In this document: positions 44,525 to 53,562 of the stretch, one piece after another
Layout: the number at the start of each line of letters is the position of its first letter
How positions within the stretch are numbered: the first letter of the stretch is position 1
NCBI RefSeq assembly: GCF_003570985.1
Contig: NZ_QXIW01000031.1
Span: forward strand, 193,441-257,440
Length of the DNA stretch: 64,000 bases
DNA from: Candidatus Cryosericum hinesii
GTDB lineage: Bacteria > Caldisericota > Caldisericia > Cryosericales > Cryosericaceae
Reading direction: 5' to 3'
Notes under the pieces: model-generated
What the model was told of the DNA's origin: nothing
What the model saw: the letters and a program-made list of their open reading frames with translations, nothing else
Databases searched by the model: none
Made by a program: the position numbers and the translations under genes

Positions 44525-45793
44525 ATGAAGCACCGACGATTCAGCAAGTGGGCCGTATTGGCAGTACTGACCCTTTTCACACTGCTTCATGAGGCAGACC
44601 GGCTGCTCATCGGCCCACTGACAAGTTCTATCATGGCCTCCTTCAGGATCGATGAGGGGCAGATGGGTGCGGTAGTCTCGGGGGCACTTATCGTCGGCGG
44701 TCTGCTTTTCCCGGTCTGGGGATATCTCTTTGACCGGTTTTCACGGGCGCGACTCATTGCACTGGCCGCGACCATCTGGGGCGCAACAACCTGGCTCTCG
44801 GCGCTCGCTCCCACCTTCGGCTGGTTCGTCGTGGCACGGGCGGCCACCGGTGTCGATGACGCCAGTACGCCTGGCGTCTACAGCCTGCTTGCCGACACGT
44901 TCGATCCGCGCGTGCGGGGGAGGGTGTATGCTCTGCTCAAGACGGCGATGCCGGCTGGGTATGTCCTTGGTGCGGTGCTGGCGACGACCCTCACTCCGCG
45001 CGTCGGCTGGCGGTGGATCTTCGTCATGACCGGAGGGGCGGGCCTGGTCGTTGCCGTGCTCGTCGCGCTCGTCGTCAAGGACGTTGCACGGGGAGCGACA
45101 GAGCCGGAGCTCGCAGGGGCACCGGCTGTGGCAGCACGGTTCAGCTGGGCGGTCGCGCGCAGCCTGCTGCGGCGAAGGACCCTCGTGGCACTGTATGCCC
45201 AGGGGTTCTTTGCCGTTCTGCCCATCAATGTTGTGACATTCTGGTTCTTTCGGTATCTCGAAACTGAACGGGGTTACACTGGTACAACGTCGCTCTCGGT
45301 GGCGACCCTGACAGTCCTGGGACTCGGCGTGGGCTTCCCGCTGGGGGGAGTGCTCGGTGACAGACTGTTCCGGAGGATGCCCCAGGGCCGTCTCCTTGCG
45401 GGCATAGCAACGCTCCCAGGGTCTGTTCTGCTGTGCACGGCGCTTCTTACACCGACAACGGAGCCGGTCCTGTTTGTCCTGCTGGCGGCGACCGGAGTCT
45501 TCCTGACCTCGTTCGCAGCTCCGAACATAGGGGCGACGATCAGTGACGTGAGCCTGCCAGAGGTTCGGAGTACCGCCCTTGCGATGCAGGGCCTGGTCGA
45601 GGCGACTGGCGCGGCCCTGGCACCGTTTCTGGCTGGGCTTGTTGCCGATCGGGCGAGTCTAGGCACGGCATTCATCGTGGTCGTCGCGGGTGCTGCGATG
45701 TGCTGGACACCTTTCTACCTGATTGCGCTTGCCAGCATCTCCCGCGATCTGGAACAGACGCGCTCGCAGCTGCGAGCGAGGTCCCGATCCTGA
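44525..45793 (+). CDS. Major facilitator superfamily transporter
   Basis: A 422-residue, 12-helix MFS permease. The loop 2-3 motif is 'GYLFDRFSRARLIALA', and 'ATGVDDASTPGVYSLLADTF' matches the transport signature of sugar-phosphate/organic-anion-like branches (spinster-type). ATG 44525 lies 8 nt after GGAG; an ATG two codons upstream overlaps that site. Substrate is unknown. It is convergent with the MBL hydrolase gene. Confidence 0.88.
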   Translation: MKHRRFSKWAVLAVLTLFTLLHEADRLLIGPLTSSIMASFRIDEGQMGAVVSGALIVGGLLFPVWGYLFDRFSRARLIALAATIWGATTWLSALAPTFGWFVVARAATGVDDASTPGVYSLLADTFDPRVRGRVYALLKTAMPAGYVLGAVLATTLTPRVGWRWIFVMTGGAGLVVAVLVALVVKDVARGATEPELAGAPAVAARFSWAVARSLLRRRTLVALYAQGFFAVLPINVVTFWFFRYLETERGYTGTTSLSVATLTVLGLGVGFPLGGVLGDRLFRRMPQGRLLAGIATLPGSVLLCTALLTPTTEPVLFVLLAATGVFLTSFAAPNIGATISDVSLPEVRSTALAMQGLVEATGAALAPFLAGLVADRASLGTAFIVVVAGAAMCWTPFYLIALASISRDLEQTRSQLRARSRS

Positions 45794-46447
45794 CTACAGC
45801 CAAAGATTCGCGCCCAGTTCGGCACCGATGCTCGTCGGTTCTCCGTGCCCCGGAAAGATGCGTGTGGCCGGGGGGAGCGTCATGAGGGTCACGCGTATCC
45901 CGTCAAGCAGCTGTTCGAACTCTTTCTGGTTGGGCGCGCGACCGACGCTACCGGCAAACAGTGTATCGCCGACAAATGCGTGGTCTCCCGCGATGAGGAC
46001 GCTACTGGCCGGCGTATGCCCTCGTATGGTCGCGATGCGATAGGTGATGAGTCCCAGGGGTACTTCCTGCCCGACAATCAGCGGAGATGGCTCAGCGTGC
46101 ATTGCGAATGTGGACCCCATCTGTGTGGCGTAGTTTGCCACTGGGTCTCTGGCGAGTTCAACCTCCAGAGGGTCCATGAGGAGCGTCGCGTCTGGGAAAC
46201 GCTTCATCGCCGTGTCGACGCCCGAGATGTGATCGAAATGCCCATGGGTACAGACGATCCACCGGAGGCGGGCGTTAGCGCTCTCGATGACGGTGGCCAC
46301 TTCCTCAAGCTCCCGGTTCCAGACCATGCCAGGGTCCACCAGCATGAGCTCCGTTCCTGACTGCACCAGGTAGCAATTGGTCAGCAGGGGGCCGACCGGC
46401 ATCCTCGTGACCGTTGCTCCACTCATTGTCTCATGAAACTGTTCCAT
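45794..46447 (-). CDS. Metallo-beta-lactamase fold hydrolase (glyoxalase II-like)
   Basis: A 217-residue hydrolase with the dinuclear-metal motif 'THGHFDH' (H68, H70, D72, H73), later ligand regions 'GHTPASS' and 'GDTLFAGSVG', and the C-terminal 'FPGHGEPTS'. This pattern is the glyoxalase-II/YcbL subgroup, which hydrolyses thioesters or related compounds. ATG 46447 follows GGGAGG. It has no operon partners. Confidence 0.88.
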   Translation of the reverse strand: MEQFHETMSGATVTRMPVGPLLTNCYLVQSGTELMLVDPGMVWNRELEEVATVIESANARLRWIVCTHGHFDHISGVDTAMKRFPDATLLMDPLEVELARDPVANYATQMGSTFAMHAEPSPLIVGQEVPLGLITYRIATIRGHTPASSVLIAGDHAFVGDTLFAGSVGRAPNQKEFEQLLDGIRVTLMTLPPATRIFPGHGEPTSIGAELGANLWL

Positions 46448-46751
46448 CAGAACCTCCCAGTACTGTAAAGAAAGTATATCCAAACCAGACCTTATACGAA
46501 CCACAGGGCCGCAGGCTCGCCAGAAAAGGAAACTTGACAGTCTGGTTTTGATGGTCGATGACTATTGTGGTTCTGGAGAGCGGCTTCTGGCCTGGAAGCA
46601 ATCAGTTCTGTGCTTCATGAGTTGACGGAACGATTCACGTGTATGTTGGATAAGTCACTATGTAAGCATGACATAGCCATACTGGACATATACTATAAAT
46701 GATCAGGCGGATGTAGCCACCAACAACGTAGCAGTGCAAGGAGAAGAATCC
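46448..46751. other. Intergenic region upstream of the AOR operon
   Basis: 304 bp between divergent genes. A minus-strand TATACT box close to the MBL gene and, on the plus strand, TATACT at 46689-46694 with a weak ATGACA 15 bp upstream are the only promoter-like signals. I see no copy of the Moco/Tuco leader here, no terminator and no ORF with a ribosome site. Confidence 0.5.
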
Positions 46752-47174
46752 ATGAGACTATCCGTCATTGACGCGGAACGCTGTACAGGCTGCCAGATAT
46801 GCATGTTTGCGTGCACTCGCCGGCTGGGCTATGCGGGAATGGGCAAGACGGCAATCCACGTCAAGTCCGTGGGCGGCATGGAACATGGTCTTTCGGTGGT
46901 CGTTTGTCGAGCATGCCAGGACCCCCCGTGTGCCAAGGTATGCCCGGAGGATGCATTGGTCCTGCGCAAGGGCGGAGGAGTCCTTCTGGATCCCTCGAAG
47001 TGCACCGGCTGTGGACTGTGCCGGCAAGCGTGCATCGTCAGTGCCATTTTCTGGGACAAGGAAGCAGAGAAGCCGATCATCTGTGTGCATTGTGGCTACT
47101 GTGCCAAGTACTGCCCGCATGGAGTACTGGCGCTCGAAGAACGCCGCCAAGAGGTCTCCAATGCTGCCAAATGA
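46752..47174 (+). CDS. Four-cluster polyferredoxin, electron partner of AOR
   Basis: A 140-residue ferredoxin with 16 Cys in four [4Fe-4S] sets: 11/14/17/21, 52/55/60/64, 84/87/90/94 and 111/114/117/121, each ending the classic C-x2-C-x2-C-x3-C or a close variant. It resembles the small HycB/DmsB-like subunits and the AorA subunit of Aromatoleum-type aldehyde oxidoreductases. The start at 46752 follows AAGGAG. Its 3' end overlaps the AOR gene by 14 nt, so the two should be translated together and assemble. Confidence 0.88.
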   Translation: MRLSVIDAERCTGCQICMFACTRRLGYAGMGKTAIHVKSVGGMEHGLSVVVCRACQDPPCAKVCPEDALVLRKGGGVLLDPSKCTGCGLCRQACIVSAIFWDKEAEKPIICVHCGYCAKYCPHGVLALEERRQEVSNAAK

Positions 47175-48927
47175 TCCGCTTGCCAACGTCCTGTACGTCG
47201 ACCTGAGCAAGAAGCGCTCATGGGTCGAGCGTCGCGAGGACCTGTTCGGGAAGTATTTCGGAGGGGCGGGAGTCGCTATTCAGCTTCTGACCGAGAACTG
47301 CCCAGCGGCCATGGATCCGCTGGCCCCCGAGGCGCCTGTCGTACTTGCGACCGGACCTCTGGATGGACTCTTCCCTCTCGGGTCCAAGACCGTGGCGATG
47401 TTCAAGTCGCCACACACTGGCAACCTGGGCGAATCGCATGCGGGCGGCCGTAGTGCAGTCGCCATCCGTATGTCGGGGATCGGCGCAATCGTCATCACCG
47501 GCGCCAACGTCAATCCGGGATACCTCAGCATCGAGGAAGGCAAGGCATATTTCCACGATGCCACCACACTGTGGGGCATGAGATCCAGCGTGACGGCAGG
47601 GCGCATACTACGGCAGAGCGAGAGTTCGGCGGGCCTGCGCAGCATCATGCGCATCGGTCGTGCAGGGGAGAACCTGGTAACCTACGCCGACGTCAGCACG
47701 GAGACCTACAGGCACTTCGGGCGGCTCGGCATGGGGGCGGTCTTTGGCAGTAAGAAGCTCAAGGCTGTCGTGGTATCGGGCAATCGGACGCTTGAAGTCG
47801 CGGACAAGGTCGTGTACCGGGCACTCTACGACGAGATCAACACCGCGGCGGTCAGAAGCCCCGTCATGAAGAAGTACCACGATCTGGGAACAGCGGAAAA
47901 CATCCAGCCGCTGTCCGCCCTCGGTGGGCTTCCTACGCGCAACGTGCAGGCGGGACACTTTGAGTCTGCTGAAGCTATTTCGGGCGAGCACTACGCCGAG
48001 CATTACCTCGGCCGTCGCCTGGCCTGCTCGCATTGCCCCGTCGCCTGTATCCACATCGCGGCGCTGCGTGAACCCTATCAGGATGAGGCGTACTATTACA
48101 AGACGACGATGATCTCCTATGATTATGAGCCTATCTATGCGCTCGGTTCGATGCTTGGCCTCAGCAATCCTGAGCAGGTGCTGAGCCTCATGGACAAGGT
48201 AGAAGTCCTGGGACTGGACGCCATGAGCTCCGGCGTGTGCCTGGCCTGGGCGACCGAAGCAATGGAAAAGGGATTGGTCACGGAACAGGACACGGGAGGC
48301 ATGAAGCTCGAGTTCGGGAAGGTCGATGGCTATGTCGCAGGCGTCGAGGCCATCACCAGCAAGGCCAACGAGTTCTGGAGCATTTTGAGCCATGGCGTCG
48401 ACGCAGCGGCTGCCCGTTATGGTGGCGCCGACTTTGCCATGGCGTTTGGTGGTAACGAGATGCCCGGGTACCACACGGGCCCGGCCGGCTACCTGGGGTT
48501 CATGCTGGGAGCACGTCACAGCCATCTGGACAATGCCGGTTATGCCATCGACCAGAAGGAGCTGATCAAAGGACTCATTCCGGCCGAACAGCTAGCTCAG
48601 AAGCTCATGGACGAGGAGCGCTGGCGCCAGGTGCTCAGTTCGCTCACGGTGTGTTTCTTCGCCCGTGGCATCTACACGCCGGAGCTGACACTGCGGGCGC
48701 TTGCCGCGGCGGGGTACGACCTGACGGCGGAACAGTTGGCAGCAACCGCAGACGATATCTATCGGGCGAAGTTCGCGTTCAAGTTTGCGAACGGCTTCGA
48801 CTTCAACAAATTGACGATCCCGCACCGGGTGTTTGAAACACCAGCCGTTCTAAGCGGGTTCGACGAGGCATACATGCGGCGCGCGATCGCGTTTGCCGCG
48901 GGTCAGCTGGCCAGTCCGCGCGCGTAG
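47161..48927 (+). CDS. aor: Tungsten-type aldehyde:ferredoxin oxidoreductase
   Basis: A 588-residue AOR-family enzyme, oxidising aldehydes to acids with ferredoxin as acceptor, or the reverse. The [4Fe-4S] ligands C289, C292, C296 and C498 fall close to the positions known in Pyrococcus AOR. The pterin-binding segments 'FKSPHTGNLGESHAGG', 'RIGRAGENLVTYA', 'GRLGMGAVFGSKKLKAVVV' and 'VLGLDAMSSG' are intact. ATG 47161 overlaps the ferredoxin gene; earlier codons in frame lie wholly inside that gene. Substrate subclass (AOR, FOR, GAPOR or WOR) cannot be fixed from motifs. It requires tungstate taken up by Tup and cofactor from moa/moe. Confidence 0.93.
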   Translation: MLPNDPLANVLYVDLSKKRSWVERREDLFGKYFGGAGVAIQLLTENCPAAMDPLAPEAPVVLATGPLDGLFPLGSKTVAMFKSPHTGNLGESHAGGRSAVAIRMSGIGAIVITGANVNPGYLSIEEGKAYFHDATTLWGMRSSVTAGRILRQSESSAGLRSIMRIGRAGENLVTYADVSTETYRHFGRLGMGAVFGSKKLKAVVVSGNRTLEVADKVVYRALYDEINTAAVRSPVMKKYHDLGTAENIQPLSALGGLPTRNVQAGHFESAEAISGEHYAEHYLGRRLACSHCPVACIHIAALREPYQDEAYYYKTTMISYDYEPIYALGSMLGLSNPEQVLSLMDKVEVLGLDAMSSGVCLAWATEAMEKGLVTEQDTGGMKLEFGKVDGYVAGVEAITSKANEFWSILSHGVDAAAARYGGADFAMAFGGNEMPGYHTGPAGYLGFMLGARHSHLDNAGYAIDQKELIKGLIPAEQLAQKLMDEERWRQVLSSLTVCFFARGIYTPELTLRALAAAGYDLTAEQLAATADDIYRAKFAFKFANGFDFNKLTIPHRVFETPAVLSGFDEAYMRRAIAFAAGQLASPRA

Positions 48928-48957
48928 CCGCGGCAGAGCAGCACAGGAGGACCAAAC

Positions 48958-49857
48958 ATGACAGACAAGAGCAGAGAACCCATGAGCAGCAGCGCGGAGG
49001 ACCGCAAGGACCGCAGACAGCGGGAACGCCTCGCCGAGCTGACGCGTTCGTTCAAGAAGGACCCCAAGGACTTCGTTCAGAAGGTGGAACAGGCGTGTCC
49101 GGTGGGCACGCCGCCTGCGACCGCGTTGCTGGATGCAGCGGTGGTTCTTGCGGAGCAGGACGAGTTCAAACCCGCGCTGGCCCTGCTGGACAGGGCGATC
49201 GCGCTGTACGAGGCCAAGCATGATAATGCCGGCTTGGCCCACGTCTATGTCAACATGGGTCCGTTGTATGGCATGCTCGACGAGATGGAGAAGGGCATTA
49301 CCTTCTCATTGAAGGCCGAAGCCCTGGCCAAGGACTTGCCGGCGGATCCTGAGCTCACGCTGCATTACGCGAGTGACCTCGGTGGCATGTATACGGAGAT
49401 GGAGGAGTGGGACAAGGCGATGCACTACTTCCAGGTCGCCTGTACCACATCGAAGAGTATGGGCAACAAGGACCTTGAAACTGATGCTCTTCTCATCATG
49501 AGCCAGGTGGCCATCGCCCAGGGAGATGCAGCCAAGGCACGTGAGCTGGCGGAAAAGGGTGGTGCTCTTGGCAAGGCTCTGCACGATAAGCTTTTTCAGG
49601 CGCGTGCACTGCAGACGATCGGCGATGCGAGCGCACTTGACGGGAACCATGAGCAGGCTGTCGTCCTGTTCCAGCAGGCGCTGGACCTCGAAGCCGACCA
49701 GCCCGATCTCGATCTTCGACAGCAGTTGTTCTGGGAAATGAGCGAGTCGTACGAGGAAGCGGGAAACAAAGAGCTGGCAGAAGACTATCGCAGCCGCGCT
49801 GCCGACCTCGACGAAACCGACGAGGATATGGACGAGCCGGACGACTCAGCCGACTGA
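48958..49857 (+). CDS. Tetratricopeptide-repeat protein
   Basis: A 299-residue soluble, mainly helical protein with about five TPR units ('ALALLDRAIALYEAKHDNA', 'EWDKAMHYFQVACTTSKSM', 'HEQAVVLFQQALDLEADQ') and a highly acidic C-terminal tail ('DETDEDMDEPDDSAD'). No catalytic domain is present; it should be a scaffold. ATG 48958 follows AGGAGG. It is 30 bp downstream of aor and may share its transcript, but a link to AOR is not shown. Confidence 0.82.
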   Translation: MTDKSREPMSSSAEDRKDRRQRERLAELTRSFKKDPKDFVQKVEQACPVGTPPATALLDAAVVLAEQDEFKPALALLDRAIALYEAKHDNAGLAHVYVNMGPLYGMLDEMEKGITFSLKAEALAKDLPADPELTLHYASDLGGMYTEMEEWDKAMHYFQVACTTSKSMGNKDLETDALLIMSQVAIAQGDAAKARELAEKGGALGKALHDKLFQARALQTIGDASALDGNHEQAVVLFQQALDLEADQPDLDLRQQLFWEMSESYEEAGNKELAEDYRSRAADLDETDEDMDEPDDSAD

Positions 49858-49918
49858 TCGTGTATTGGATGCGTATGTGCCGCATTGTCACAGATGACCT
49901 GCGGATAAGGAGGATGGT

Positions 49919-50938
49919 ATGTTGTACGAACGTGAGTTGAAGGAGACGGCCAGAGCTCTGGTGGCACCGCACAAGGGAATCCTGGCGGCCGACGAGAGTG
50001 TAGGAACCATCGGCAAGAGATTTGCGAAACTGGGCGTGGCGTCGACTGCCGAGACGCATCGCACTTATCGGGACATGCTGTTTACGACGCCCGGTGTCGA
50101 GGAATTTATCTCAGGCGTTATCCTCTATGACGAAACGATCCGCCAGGAGTCCCTCGGTGGAACGCTGTTTCCCAGGCTGCTGGCCGAGAAGGCTATCATC
50201 CCCGGCATCAAAGTCGACACGGGAACGGTTGAGTTGGCGCTTCACCCCGGGGAGAAGGTCACACAGGGACTGGATGGCCTTCGTGAACGGCTGGCCGAGT
50301 ATCGATCGCTGGGCGCGCGGTTCACCAAGTGGCGTGCCGTCATCACTATTGGGGCGGGTATCCCCAGCAGGGCATGTGTCAGTGCCAACGCACAGGCTCT
50401 TGCGCGCTATGCGGCCCTGGCACAGGAAGCTGGACTTGTTCCGATCGTCGAACCCGAAGTCCTCATGGATGGCGATCATGATCAGGAGCGGTGTGAACTC
50501 GTCACCCTGGGCGTCTTGAGGTCGGTCTTCAACGAGCTTGCCCGGCAAGGGGTCCTGCTCGAGGGTATACTACTCAAGCCGAGCATGACGATCTCTGGCA
50601 AGTCCTGCCCCCGGCAGGCGGGGGTCCAGGACGTGGCCGAGGCGACCGTGCGCACACTGCGCCGTACCGTTCCTGCCGCCGTTCCGGGCATCGTCTTCCT
50701 TTCGGGAGGGCAGTCGTCCGAACTGGCGACCGCTCATCTCAATGCGATGAACAAGCTGGGACCGCATCCGTGGGAACTGAGCTACTCGTACGGACGGGCA
50801 CTGCAGGAACCCGCGCTCACCATCTGGCACGGCGAGCAGGCAAACGTGGTGGCAGCGCAGGCGGCCTTCTATCATCGAAGCAAGTGCAATAGCGCGGCCC
50901 GTTCCGGCTCCTACGGTCCCGAACTGGAGCGCGCTTAG
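49919..50938 (+). CDS. Class I (Schiff-base) fructose-bisphosphate aldolase
   Basis: A 339-residue aldolase of the animal/plant class I type, cleaving or forming fructose 1,6-bisphosphate without metal. 'GILAADESVGTIGKR' at the N-terminus, K137 in 'TKWRAV', 'IVEPEVLMDGDHD' and the Schiff-base K220 in 'GILLKPSMT' are conserved, as is 'FLSGGQSSELAT'. Bacteria more often use class II or the DhnA type, so this one is less common. ATG 49919 follows AAGGAGG. With enolase it supports a glycolytic/gluconeogenic route. Confidence 0.93.
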   Translation: MLYERELKETARALVAPHKGILAADESVGTIGKRFAKLGVASTAETHRTYRDMLFTTPGVEEFISGVILYDETIRQESLGGTLFPRLLAEKAIIPGIKVDTGTVELALHPGEKVTQGLDGLRERLAEYRSLGARFTKWRAVITIGAGIPSRACVSANAQALARYAALAQEAGLVPIVEPEVLMDGDHDQERCELVTLGVLRSVFNELARQGVLLEGILLKPSMTISGKSCPRQAGVQDVAEATVRTLRRTVPAAVPGIVFLSGGQSSELATAHLNAMNKLGPHPWELSYSYGRALQEPALTIWHGEQANVVAAQAAFYHRSKCNSAARSGSYGPELERA

Positions 50939-50987
50939 TCCACAACGTGCTGAGGGGTCTGATCCCCTGGTTTGAAAGGTCGAGATA

Positions 50988-51021
50988 ACGAGCCCCTCCG
51001 TCAGGAGGGGCTCGTTGTTGC
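50988..51021 (+). terminator. Intrinsic terminator after the aldolase gene
   Basis: ACGAGCCCCTCC and GGAGGGGCTCGT form a perfect 12-bp stem with a GTCA loop, followed by TGTTG. It also lies between convergent units. Confidence 0.8.
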
Positions 51022-51104
51022 CGGGTGTCCAGAACATCGTGTCGGGCAGCGACTGCTCGTTTCCGCTGCCCGACAGGCCGTACAGGAGGAAAAGGGCGGG
51101 GAGG

Positions 51105-51812
51105 TTAGCCGCCCAGGTAGGCCTTCTTGACGTCGGGGTTGTCGCGCAGTTCCTTGGCCGTCCCTGACAGAACCAGGGAACCGGTTTCCAGCACGTATGC
51201 GCGGTGAGCGATAGACAGTGCCTTGAAAGCATTCTGCTCGACGAGCAGCACGGTCTTGCCCAATTGGTTGATCTCGACAATGATGCCGAAGATCTCCTCG
51301 ACCAGGACGGGCGACAGACCCATGGAAGGTTCATCGAGGAGCATGAACGGGTTGTTCTGCATGAGACCCCGGCCGACAGCCAGCATCTGTTGTTCACCGC
51401 CTGACAGTGTGCCAGAGACTTGTCGTCTGCGTTCCTTGAGACGCGGGAACAGCGAGAATACCTTGTCCAGGTTGGGGCCGGCCGTTTTCTTATCTTTGAC
51501 CGACGATAGAGCCACGTCCAGGTTCTCCTGTACCGTCAGGTTGCCGAAGATGCCACGGCCTTCGGGAACGTGGGAGATACCCATGCGTGCGATGAGATGC
51601 GGCGGCGTGTGGGTGATATCGTGTCCGTCATAAATAATACTGCCGGACGTTGCGCGCAGAATGCCGGAGATGGCGCGCAGCGTCGTCGACTTGCCGGCGC
51701 CATTGGCGCCGATGATTGAGACGATTTCGCCTTTTTCTACGCTGAAGGAGATGCCCTTCAACGCACGGATGGAGCCATAGAAAACGTCGATGTTCTTGAC
51801 TTCGAGTAACAT
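51105..51812 (-). CDS. livF: Branched-chain amino-acid ABC transporter ATPase LivF
   Basis: A 235-residue ATPase with Walker A 'IIGANGAGKSTTLRAI', signature 'LSGGEQQMLAVGRGLM' and 'MLLDEPSMGLSPVLVEEIF', the last being typical of LivF. ATG 51812 is one base from the livG stop and follows AGGGGG; an in-frame reading further upstream belongs to livG. Last gene of the liv operon. Confidence 0.93.
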   Translation of the reverse strand: MLLEVKNIDVFYGSIRALKGISFSVEKGEIVSIIGANGAGKSTTLRAISGILRATSGSIIYDGHDITHTPPHLIARMGISHVPEGRGIFGNLTVQENLDVALSSVKDKKTAGPNLDKVFSLFPRLKERRRQVSGTLSGGEQQMLAVGRGLMQNNPFMLLDEPSMGLSPVLVEEIFGIIVEINQLGKTVLLVEQNAFKALSIAHRAYVLETGSLVLSGTAKELRDNPDVKKAYLGG

Positions 51813-51813
51813 G

Positions 51814-52578
51814 TCAGGCCCCCTTTCCAAGGTATGCTTCGCAGACCCGGGGGTCGTTGCGGATGTACTCGGGCACGCCTTCGCAGATGGTTTCACCGAA
51901 GTCCATGACCTTGATGCGTTCGCACACGCCCATGACTACCCTCATCTGGTGTTCGATGAGCAGGATAGTCAGGTCGAACTTGTCACGGAGCCAGTGGATC
52001 ATTTCCATCAGTTCGTCTGCCTCTGCCGGGTTCATGCCGGCTGCGGGCTCGTCCAGGATGAGAAGCTTGGGTTTGGTGGCAAGAGCGCGGGCGATTTCCA
52101 GCCGGCGCTGAGCCCCGTAGGGGAGGGAACCCGAGATGTCGTCGGCATGTCCCTCCAAGTGAAACAGGCGCAGGAGGTCGATAGCGTAGTCGTCGACCTG
52201 CTGCTCACCCTGCCAATACTTGCGTGTGTGCAGGAACGCATCAGTGTTGCCATAGGACATTCGGAAATGATAGGCAATCTTGATGTTGTCGATAACACTG
52301 GACTGGCTGAACAGGCGGATGTTCTGGAACGTGCGGGCGATCCCTGCCTGGGTGATCTGGTAGGTTTTCCTGCCCACAATGCTCTGCCCGTCGAAGACGA
52401 TGGTACCCTTGGTCGGCGCATAAACGCCGGTGATCACGTTGAAGACGGTCGTCTTGCCGGCGCCGTTGGGTCCAATGAGGCCGACGATCTCACCATGCTC
52501 GAGCTGGATGTTGAAGTCGGAAACGGCACGCAGGCCACCGAAGAATTGCGTGAGATGTTGAATATCGAGGAGAGCCAT
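51814..52578 (-). CDS. livG: Branched-chain amino-acid ABC transporter ATPase LivG
   Basis: A 254-residue ATPase with Walker A '[18 protein letters not shown]', the LivG hallmark '[12 protein letters not shown]', signature '[16 protein letters not shown]' and '[14 protein letters not shown]'. Its start shares a base with the livM stop (TAATG). It pairs with LivF to energise LivHM. Confidence 0.94.
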   Translation of the reverse strand: MALLDIQHLTQFFGGLRAVSDFNIQLEHGEIVGLIGPNGAGKTTVFNVITGVYAPTKGTIVFDGQSIVGRKTYQITQAGIARTFQNIRLFSQSSVIDNIKIAYHFRMSYGNTDAFLHTRKYWQGEQQVDDYAIDLLRLFHLEGHADDISGSLPYGAQRRLEIARALATKPKLLILDEPAAGMNPAEADELMEMIHWLRDKFDLTILLIEHQMRVVMGVCERIKVMDFGETICEGVPEYIRNDPRVCEAYLGKGA

Positions 52579-53561
52579 TATGCGCTCACCTCCTTTCTCT
52601 GACGTTGGGGAATGAGGATGAAGCTAAATTCCTTGAGGCCCATGATGCCTTCCGTCCGGAAGATCATGGTCAGGATGAGGATCAGCGGATAGATGACCAT
52701 ACGCCACGACTGCAGGCTGCGCATTAGTTCGGGCAGGAGCGTGAAGATGACCGGGCCGACTATGGCACCGCTGATTGACATGGCACCGCCGACGTACAGA
52801 TAGATAAGATACTCCAGCGACTTCACGAAGGTAAAGCTACTCGGATCGATGAACTGAAGCAGGTGCGCGAAGACACCGCCCGACACGCCGGCGAAGAAGG
52901 CCGAGAAAACGAACACAAACACCTTCTGCTTTGTCGTGTTGATTCCGGTGGATTCAGCGGCGATCTCTGAGTCGCGGACCGCCTTCATGGAGCGTCCGGG
53001 CGAGGAGAACAGGTAGTTGCGCATGAGAGCGACGCTTACGATTGCAAACACGAAGACGACTTCCAAGTTGGTGAACTTGGGGATGCCGCCCAGGCCACGG
53101 GGGCCGCCGACGGCTTCAGTAGCGTTGAGGATCGCGTGGATCAGCTCGTTGGCCGATAGCGTCACGATCGCCAGATAGTCGCCCTTGAGACGGAGTGATG
53201 GCGCACCGACAAGATAGCCTACTCCTGCAGCCAGCAACCCGCCGGCAAGAAGTGATAGAACGAAGACAGGATAGCCGACCCATGGATTTGCCGTACTCAC
53301 ATGCAACCAGGTCGTGGTGATCATGGCTGACGTATAGGCGCCGACAGCCATGAAGCCGGCGTGTCCGATGGAGAATTGACCGGTGAAACCGTTGACCATA
53401 CCCAGGCTGACGGTCATGACGATGTTGATACCAACCAGGATGATGAGCTGGATGTAGTACGTGTTCAGGATACCCGTCAGATACAGGACCTTAAAGACGG
53501 CATACAACAGCACGAATGCAATGATTGTGGTTATGGTGCGGTGTGTACGGAGAAACGTCAT
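52578..53561 (-). CDS. livM: Branched-chain amino-acid ABC transporter permease LivM
   Basis: A 327-residue permease with about nine to ten helices and the LivM signature 'TGQFSIGHAGFMAVGAY', plus 'GDYLAIVTLSANELI' and 'SPGRSMKAVRDSEIAAES', the loop that contacts the ATPases. The ATG at 53561 overlaps the livH stop region; an upstream in-frame start adds only seven residues. Confidence 0.92.
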   Translation of the reverse strand: MTFLRTHRTITTIIAFVLLYAVFKVLYLTGILNTYYIQLIILVGINIVMTVSLGMVNGFTGQFSIGHAGFMAVGAYTSAMITTTWLHVSTANPWVGYPVFVLSLLAGGLLAAGVGYLVGAPSLRLKGDYLAIVTLSANELIHAILNATEAVGGPRGLGGIPKFTNLEVVFVFAIVSVALMRNYLFSSPGRSMKAVRDSEIAAESTGINTTKQKVFVFVFSAFFAGVSGGVFAHLLQFIDPSSFTFVKSLEYLIYLYVGGAMSISGAIVGPVIFTLLPELMRSLQSWRMVIYPLILILTMIFRTEGIMGLKEFSFILIPQRQRKEVSA

Positions 53562-53562
53562 T

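Noticed and set aside
46448-46751. A third Moco/Tuco leader before the AOR operon
   Set aside because: None of the conserved segments (GCCTCCC, GGGAAACG, GGAAAGGAG) occurs in the expected order.
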